Shown one piece after another: positions 6,593 through 9,804 of a stretch of 9,804 nucleotides of DNA; within the stretch, counting starts at the first letter, position 1; the number at the start of each line of letters is the position of its first letter. The position numbers and the translations under genes were made by a program. The notes below the pieces were generated by a model. The model did not search any database and was not told the origin of the DNA. It saw nothing but the letters and a program-made list of their open reading frames with translations. Origin of the DNA: Pseudomonadota bacterium (GTDB lineage: Bacteria > Pseudomonadota > Gammaproteobacteria > Xanthomonadales > Xanthomonadaceae); contig JAEXAG010000153.1 of the NCBI GenBank assembly GCA_023394655.1, positions 1-9,804 on the forward strand, in the 5' to 3' direction.

Positions 6593-7078
6593 TCACCGGG
6601 CCTGTAGCGCCTTCAGCGCGGCGAGCACGGCATCGGCGTGCCCGGCCACCTTGACCGGCTCCCAGACCTGCGCGATGCGGCTTTCCGGATCGATGAGGAA
6701 GGTGCTGCGGACAATGCCTTCGTATTCGCGGCCGTAGAGCTTCTTCGGCTGGATCACGCCGAAGGCGCGGCAGAGCGCTTCATCCGGATCGCTGACCAGC
6801 CCGAAACCGAAGCCCTGCTTGGCCGCGAAATTGGCGTGGGTGCGCACCGAGTCTTTCGAAACGCCGAGCACCGTGGCCCCGAGCGCCTCGAATTCCGGCA
6901 GCAGGGCGTTGAAATCCCGGCCTTCGGTGGTGCAGCCGGGCGTGTTGTCCTTCGGGTAGAAGTACAGCACCAGCCAGCGCCCGGCGTGATCGGTCAGCGT
7001 GGTCCGGCTGCCGTCGCCCAAGGCGAGCGGAAGCGCGAGGGTCGATCGGTCGATGGGGCGGGGATCGGTTGCTGTCAT
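6593..7078 (-). CDS. bcp: Thioredoxin-dependent thiol peroxidase, Bcp/PrxQ type
   Basis: 161 aa, normal for the family. Bcp reduces hydrogen peroxide and organic peroxides in the cytoplasm. The peroxidatic Cys49 sits in YPKDNTPGCTTEG, with Thr46 of the conserved TxxC set; VSKDSVRTHANFAAKQGF and RSTFLIDPE are further family motifs. The resolving cysteine is unusual: position +5 is Arg54 (Cys in E. coli Bcp) and position +36 is Ala85 (Cys84 in X. campestris PrxQ, from memory). The only other cysteine is Cys103 in DEALCRAFG. It may work by a 1-Cys mechanism or use Cys103. The ATG at 7078 follows the gcvR stop by two bases, so the pair is co-transcribed and probably translationally coupled. The same gcvR-bcp order is found in E. 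coli. Confidence 0.93.
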   Translation of the reverse strand: MTATDPRPIDRSTLALPLALGDGSRTTLTDHAGRWLVLYFYPKDNTPGCTTEGRDFNALLPEFEALGATVLGVSKDSVRTHANFAAKQGFGFGLVSDPDEALCRAFGVIQPKKLYGREYEGIVRSTFLIDPESRIAQVWEPVKVAGHADAVLAALKALQAR

Positions 7079-7080
7079 CG

Positions 7081-7641
7081 TCAGAACTTCATCGGGTCGA
7101 GGATGGCGTCGAGATTGAGGTGATCGCAGAAATCGAGGAAATCGTCACGCAGGGCGGCGATGTGCATGTCCGACGGCACGCCGATCGTCACCTGCGCGGT
7201 GAACATCTCGGCGCCGGTCTGCATCGCCTTGTACCGCGAACTGTGCAGGCTCTCGACGGTGATGCCCTGCTGGCTGAAGAAATCGGCGAGCTGGTAGAGG
7301 ATCCCGGCCTTGTCGGCGGCGACCACCTCCACCACGTAGGGGATCAGGTTCGACTGCATCGGCTTGGGGCCGGTGCGGTAATGGATGATCCGCAACGATT
7401 CATCGCGGGCCAGCCGTTCGAGGGCGGACTCCAGCTTGGCCACCGCGTCCCACGGCCCGGCGGCCAGCGCGGCGACCGAGACATCGCGGCCGACCGTGGT
7501 CAGGCGGGCATCGACGAGATTGCAGCCGCTTTCGGCGATGCGCCGGGTCACTGCGAGGAGGGGGGAATGCGGGTGCGTGCTGTACGCACTGATGAAGAGA
7601 TGGTTTTCGTTCTGCGCGGGGCGCGGGTTTTGTTCGTTCAA
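7081..7641 (-). CDS. gcvR: Glycine cleavage system repressor-type protein, two ACT domains
   Basis: 186 aa from a TTG start, against 190 in E. coli GcvR. GcvR senses glycine and binds GcvA to hold down the gcvTHP operon. Two ACT domains are visible: residues about 13-88 (LFISAYSTHPHSPLLAV, then AESGCNLVDARL) and about 100-175 (YVVEVVAADKAGILYQLADFFSQQGITVESLHS). The TTG at 7641 has GGAAG five bases upstream and puts the first ACT domain about 12 residues in, as in E. coli. An in-frame ATG at 7740 would add 33 residues but has no ribosome site and lies within the proposed promoters. Context supports the name: divergent from dapA and followed by bcp, exactly as in E. coli. The regulatory target cannot be seen here. 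Confidence 0.85.
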   Translation of the reverse strand: MNEQNPRPAQNENHLFISAYSTHPHSPLLAVTRRIAESGCNLVDARLTTVGRDVSVAALAAGPWDAVAKLESALERLARDESLRIIHYRTGPKPMQSNLIPYVVEVVAADKAGILYQLADFFSQQGITVESLHSSRYKAMQTGAEMFTAQVTIGVPSDMHIAALRDDFLDFCDHLNLDAILDPMKF

Positions 7642-7675
7642 GACAGCTTCCGGGGCCTTTGCGGCCTGAACAGAT

Positions 7676-7691
7676 GCCGGCGGGTGCCGGC
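7676..7691 (-). repeat. Hairpin in the gcvR leader
   Basis: GCCGGC-GGGT-GCCGGC: the arms are palindromes, so this is both a direct and an inverted repeat. It lies in the presumed gcvR leader, about 25-50 bases before the TTG start, and may form a small stable stem. No function can be assigned. Confidence 0.35.
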
Positions 7692-7703
7692 GACTCCAGC
7701 TGC

Positions 7704-7733
7704 AGGATACTTGCCCGCCATTTCGGGCCGCAA
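7704..7733 (-). promoter_or_regulatory. Proposed gcvR-bcp promoter
   Basis: On the minus strand TTGCGG (7733-7728) and TATCCT (7709-7704) are 18 bases apart, each four of six to the sigma-70 consensus. It would start transcription near 7697, leaving a leader of about 55 bases before the gcvR TTG. Confidence 0.45.
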
Positions 7734-7736
7734 GTA
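7708..7736. repeat. Inverted repeat TACTTGC...GCAAGTA across the gcvR-dapA divergent promoters
   Basis: Arms TACTTGC (7708-7714) and GCAAGTA (7730-7736) are perfect and separated by 15 bases. Each arm contains the TTGC of one proposed -35 element. It may be only the consequence of two facing promoters or a true operator for a dimeric regulator. Confidence 0.5.
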
Positions 7737-7740
7737 ACAT
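7711..7740 (+). promoter_or_regulatory. Proposed dapA promoter
   Basis: TTGCCC at 7711-7716 and TAACAT at 7735-7740 with an 18-base spacer, each four of six to consensus. Transcription would start near 7747, about 30 bases before the proposed TTG start of dapA. Confidence 0.45.
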
Positions 7741-7776
7741 GCGGGTAGCCGCGCGCCAACGGGCGCCTCCTTCGAC

Positions 7777-8709
7777 TTGCCGGACCTGTCCTCCTTGTCT
7801 TCCAGTCTCCCCCGCATCCACGGCAGCATCACCGCGCTCGCCACCCCGTTCACGCCGGAAGGCGCAGTCGATTTCGATGCCTGGGAGCGCCTGCTCGATC
7901 TCCAGCTTGCCGGCGGCACCGAGGCGCTGGTGGTGGCCGGCTCGACCGGCGAAGCCGCCGCGCTCGATGCGGCCGAATACGACGAACTGCTGCGTCGCGC
8001 CGTCGCGCGCGTGGCCGGCCGCGTCCCGGTGCTGGCGGGAACCGGGCTTTCCAATACCGCGATGACAATCGCCCAGACCCGTCGCGCCGCGGAATTGGGC
8101 GCCGACGCCGCGCTGGTCGTGACCCCGCCCTACGTGCGCCCCACGCAGGCCGGGCTGGTCGCGCATTACCGCGCCGTCGCCGCCGAGGGCGGCCTGCCGG
8201 TGATGCTCTACAACGTCCCCGGCCGTACCGGCTGCGACATGCTGCCGGAAACCGTGGCCCTGCTGGCCGGGGAGCCCGGCGTCATCGGCATCAAGGAAGC
8301 GGTGAACACGCCGGAACGCATGCAAGCGCTGCTGGCGCTGAAGTCCCCGGCTTTCGTGGTGCTGTCCGGCGATGACCCGACCGCTTGCCGGGCCATGCTC
8401 GCCGGCGCCGACGGTGTGGTTTCCGTCGCTTCGAACGTGCTGCCGACCGCTTTCCGCCGTCTTTGCGATCTGGCCCGTGCCGGCGATGCGGAGGCCGCCA
8501 CGGCCCACGACGATGCCCTGCGGCCGCTGGTGGATTTCATCGGCTGCGAACCCAACCCCATCCCGGTCAAGGCGCTGCTGCGGCGCTTCGGCATCGGCGA
8601 TGGCCTGCGCCTGCCGCTGCTGCCGCTGTCGGCGGAGCACCAGGGCGGCCTCGAACCGGTCGCTGCCGCTATCCTTGCCCTCGAGAACGATTGCCGCCGC
8701 GCGGCTTGA
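7777..8709 (+). CDS. dapA: 4-hydroxy-tetrahydrodipicolinate synthase
   Basis: 310 aa from the first TTG. DapA condenses pyruvate with aspartate semialdehyde, the first committed step to diaminopimelate and lysine, in the cytoplasm. The TIM-barrel family motifs are present: GSITALATPF, then GSTGEA (Ser56-Thr57, equivalent to E. coli Thr44-Thr45), LYNVPGRTGCD with Tyr145, the Schiff-base Lys173 in GVIGIKEA, and EPNPIPVKALL. Numbering is E. coli plus 12 if the start is 7777. No ATG or GTG is available after the in-frame stop at 7735-7737; TTG 7777 and TTG 7795 are the candidates and neither has a clear ribosome site, so the exact start is uncertain by six codons. It is divergent from gcvR and followed after 23 bases by a BamC-like lipoprotein gene, as in E. 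coli. Confidence 0.93.
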   Translation: MPDLSSLSSSLPRIHGSITALATPFTPEGAVDFDAWERLLDLQLAGGTEALVVAGSTGEAAALDAAEYDELLRRAVARVAGRVPVLAGTGLSNTAMTIAQTRRAAELGADAALVVTPPYVRPTQAGLVAHYRAVAAEGGLPVMLYNVPGRTGCDMLPETVALLAGEPGVIGIKEAVNTPERMQALLALKSPAFVVLSGDDPTACRAMLAGADGVVSVASNVLPTAFRRLCDLARAGDAEAATAHDDALRPLVDFIGCEPNPIPVKALLRRFGIGDGLRLPLLPLSAEHQGGLEPVAAAILALENDCRRAA

Positions 8710-8732
8710 TCCCCCCCATCATGGAGAACCCC

Positions 8733-9248
8733 ATGCGAATCGCATCCCCCGGCCGCGTCGCGGTCATCGCCGGCCTCGCCGTCGCCGTGGCAATGACTTC
8801 CGGCTGCAGCTGGTTCCGCAAGGACAACGAAGCCTACAAGCTGAGCGGCGAAGCCCGCCCGCTGGAACTGCCGCCGCAAATGAACCAGCCCGATATCCGC
8901 AGCGCGATGCAGCTGCCGGGCAGTGGCGGCGTGCTGGCCTCGCAGGCCTCCGCCACGGCACCGTCGCCGCAGGCCGGTGCCGGCTTCAACGTGGCGGGCG
9001 AGCGCGATGCCGTGTTCGCGCGCGTCGGCCAGGCGCTGGCCGCTGCCGAAGGCGTGACCATCGCCAGCAGCGCGCAGTTGCTCGGCACCCATGACGTGAC
9101 CTACCAGGGCGCGAATTTCCTGATCCGCACCACGCAGGCCGGCGACAACGTGTACGTCTCCGCGATCGACCCGCGCGGCATCCCCGATACCGGCGCCGCC
9201 GCGATGGCGCTGCTGGGCCAGCTCAAGGCCGCGCTCGGCGGCCGCTGA
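8733..9248 (+). CDS. bamC: BamC-like (NlpB/DapX) outer-membrane lipoprotein, short form
   Basis: 171 aa, half the length of E. coli BamC (344). BamC is an accessory lipoprotein of the BAM complex that folds outer-membrane proteins. Visible here: a lipoprotein signal peptide with lipobox TSGC and lipidated Cys25; Ser at +2, which favours the outer membrane; then CSWFRKDNEAYKLSGEARPLELPPQM, matching the extended BamC N-terminus (a Tyr-containing stretch and PLELPP). A low-complexity linker (about 65-88) leads to one alpha/beta domain (about 89-171: AVFARVGQALAAAEGVTI, then FLIRTTQAGDNVYVSAID) like a single helix-grip domain; the second one of BamC is absent. Start at 8733 is chosen because GGAG lies six bases upstream (8723-8726), not the in-frame ATG at 8721. 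Position right after dapA is the classical place of bamC/dapX. An unrelated lipoprotein is possible. Confidence 0.7.
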   Translation: MRIASPGRVAVIAGLAVAVAMTSGCSWFRKDNEAYKLSGEARPLELPPQMNQPDIRSAMQLPGSGGVLASQASATAPSPQAGAGFNVAGERDAVFARVGQALAAAEGVTIASSAQLLGTHDVTYQGANFLIRTTQAGDNVYVSAIDPRGIPDTGAAAMALLGQLKAALGGR

Positions 9249-9269
9249 TCCCGCCGCGATGCGGGCACG

Positions 9270-9297
9270 ACGGGCGCTTCGGCGCCCGTTTTCGTTT
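9270..9297 (+). terminator. Rho-independent terminator of dapA-bamC
   Basis: An 8-bp stem ACGGGCGC/GCGCCCGT closes a TTCG loop and runs into TTTTCGTTT. It begins 21 bases after the bamC stop. Confidence 0.88.
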
Positions 9298-9336
9298 GCG
9301 TCACCCGTCGCGGCGGAATCCGGGGCCGGAAACGAG

Positions 9337-9360
9337 GAACGGACGCCTGGGCGTCCGTTC
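9337..9360 (-). terminator. Terminator of fdxA
   Basis: A perfect 10-bp stem GAACGGACGC/GCGTCCGTTC with a four-base loop. On the minus strand it is followed by CTCGTTTCC, a weak T tract, 22 bases after the fdxA stop. With the hairpin at 9270-9297 it separates the convergent units. Confidence 0.7.
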
Positions 9361-9382
9361 GCGTGTCACGGGACAGGGTGCC

Positions 9383-9706
9383 TCAGCGCTCCAGATAGGG
9401 CAGCTTGTTTGGCTTGCCGTCCCACTCCTTGGCATCGGGGAGCGGATCCTTGCGCGTGGTGATCACCGGCCATTCGGCGGTGAGCTCGGCATTGAGCGCG
9501 ATGAAATGCTCCTGGCCAGCCGGCACGTCGTCTTCCGGATAGATCGCATTGGCCGGGCACTCCGGCTCGCACAGCGTGCAGTCGATGCACTCGACCGGAT
9601 CGATGACGAGGAAGTTCGGGCCTTCGTGGAAGCAATCGACCGGGCAGACCTCCACGCAGTCGGTGTACTTGCACTTGATGCAGTTGTCGGTGACGACGAA
9701 GGGCAT
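9383..9706 (-). CDS. fdxA: 7Fe-8S ferredoxin, Azotobacter FdI type
   Basis: 107 aa, the usual size for this family of soluble electron carriers. The cysteine pattern matches Azotobacter vinelandii ferredoxin I shifted by one: Cys9, Cys17 and Cys50 for the 3Fe-4S cluster; Cys21, Cys40, Cys43 and Cys46 for the 4Fe-4S cluster; Cys12 and Cys25 as the extra cysteines. The C-terminal part (AELTAEWPVITTRKDPLPDA, then NKLPYLER) is also typical. The redox partner cannot be inferred from this window. The ATG at 9706 is placed two residues before the FVVTDNCI motif, as in the family. It begins only 21 bases after the tRNA-Glu gene on the same strand, leaving no room for an ordinary promoter between them. 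Confidence 0.95.
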   Translation of the reverse strand: MPFVVTDNCIKCKYTDCVEVCPVDCFHEGPNFLVIDPVECIDCTLCEPECPANAIYPEDDVPAGQEHFIALNAELTAEWPVITTRKDPLPDAKEWDGKPNKLPYLER

Positions 9707-9727
9707 GACGCTCGATGACCGGGAAAG

Positions 9728-9803
9728 TGGCGCTCCCTACGGGACTCGAACCCGTGTTTCAGCCTTGAGAGGGCCGCGTCCTGGACCGCTAGACGAAGGG
9801 AGC
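9728..9803 (-). tRNA. tRNA-Glu (anticodon CUC, reads GAG)
   Basis: A complete 76-base cloverleaf with encoded CCA. Acceptor GCTCCCT pairs with AGGGAGC, the discriminator is G, and the 5' part TTCGTCTAGCGG is the typical tRNA-Glu D arm. The anticodon stem CGGCC/GGCTG holds the loop CTCTCAA with anticodon CTC at 9769-9767. The T arm is ACGGG-TTCGAGT-CCCGT. Confidence 0.96.
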
Positions 9804-9804
9804 G

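Noticed and set aside
4882..6654. Plus-strand frame of 590 residues spanning the dksA end and the PhoH gene
   Set aside because: It crosses the dksA terminator and is antisense to a clear PIN-PhoH gene; shadow.
7676..7691. Riboswitch or amino-acid attenuator in the gcvR leader
   Set aside because: Only a small GC hairpin is visible; no glycine riboswitch features, leader peptide or T tract.
7081..8640. Minus-strand frame that would fuse a long N-terminal region to GcvR
   Set aside because: The extra part is antisense to dapA, and the promoters and TTG start with a ribosome site lie between; GcvR length from 7641 matches the family.
9728..9804. tRNA-Glu as an integration site for a mobile element
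   Set aside because: No integrase gene and no repeated tRNA 3' end within the window; the far side of the tRNA is outside it.

Overview
The window is GC-rich and densely packed with chromosomal genes. Protein content and gene order point to a gammaproteobacterium of the Xanthomonadaceae/Lysobacteraceae (Xanthomonas, Lysobacter, Luteimonas or a relative). The reasons are the block bcp-gcvR | dapA-bamC, which is known from E. coli, a DksA with a long Lys/Ala-rich N-terminal tail, and DapA and PyrC sequences of the xanthomonad type. This is inferred from remembered family sequences, not from a search. I see no phage genes, insertion sequence, CRISPR array or integration scar.

Layout. (1) 1-1696, minus: a secreted subtilisin-like (S8) protease, cut by the window edge at its C-terminal side. 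(2) 1697-1937: intergenic DNA with a tandem 8-base repeat and a strong terminator for the next operon. (3) 4026 down to 1938, minus: a tight operon yidD - pyrC - small lipoprotein, whose genes overlap by ATGA at both junctions. (4) 4131-5018, plus: dksA, divergent from yidD, with overlapping promoter elements between them. (5) 7641 down to 5098, minus: gcvR - bcp - PIN/PhoH-family ATPase. (6) 7777-9248, plus: dapA - bamC-like lipoprotein, divergent from gcvR across a short region that seems to hold two face-to-face promoters on the same DNA. (7) 9249-9382: two terminator hairpins separating convergent units. (8) 9803 down to 9383, minus: tRNA-Glu(CUC) followed after 21 bases by fdxA (7Fe-8S ferredoxin).

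How the genes work together. Most are housekeeping: pyrimidine synthesis (PyrC), lysine and peptidoglycan precursor synthesis (DapA), envelope assembly (YidD for membrane protein insertion, a BamC-like lipoprotein for outer-membrane proteins), stringent-response control (DksA), glycine-cleavage regulation (GcvR), peroxide defence (Bcp), RNA or stress metabolism (PIN-PhoH) and electron transfer (FdxA). No dedicated novel system is visible. What deserves a second look are variants inside known families: a DksA with one of four zinc cysteines and Glu at a tip aspartate, a Bcp lacking both usual resolving cysteines, a half-length BamC, a lipoprotein resembling the front domain of an M23 peptidase without the peptidase, and two divergent promoter regions built from overlapping elements.
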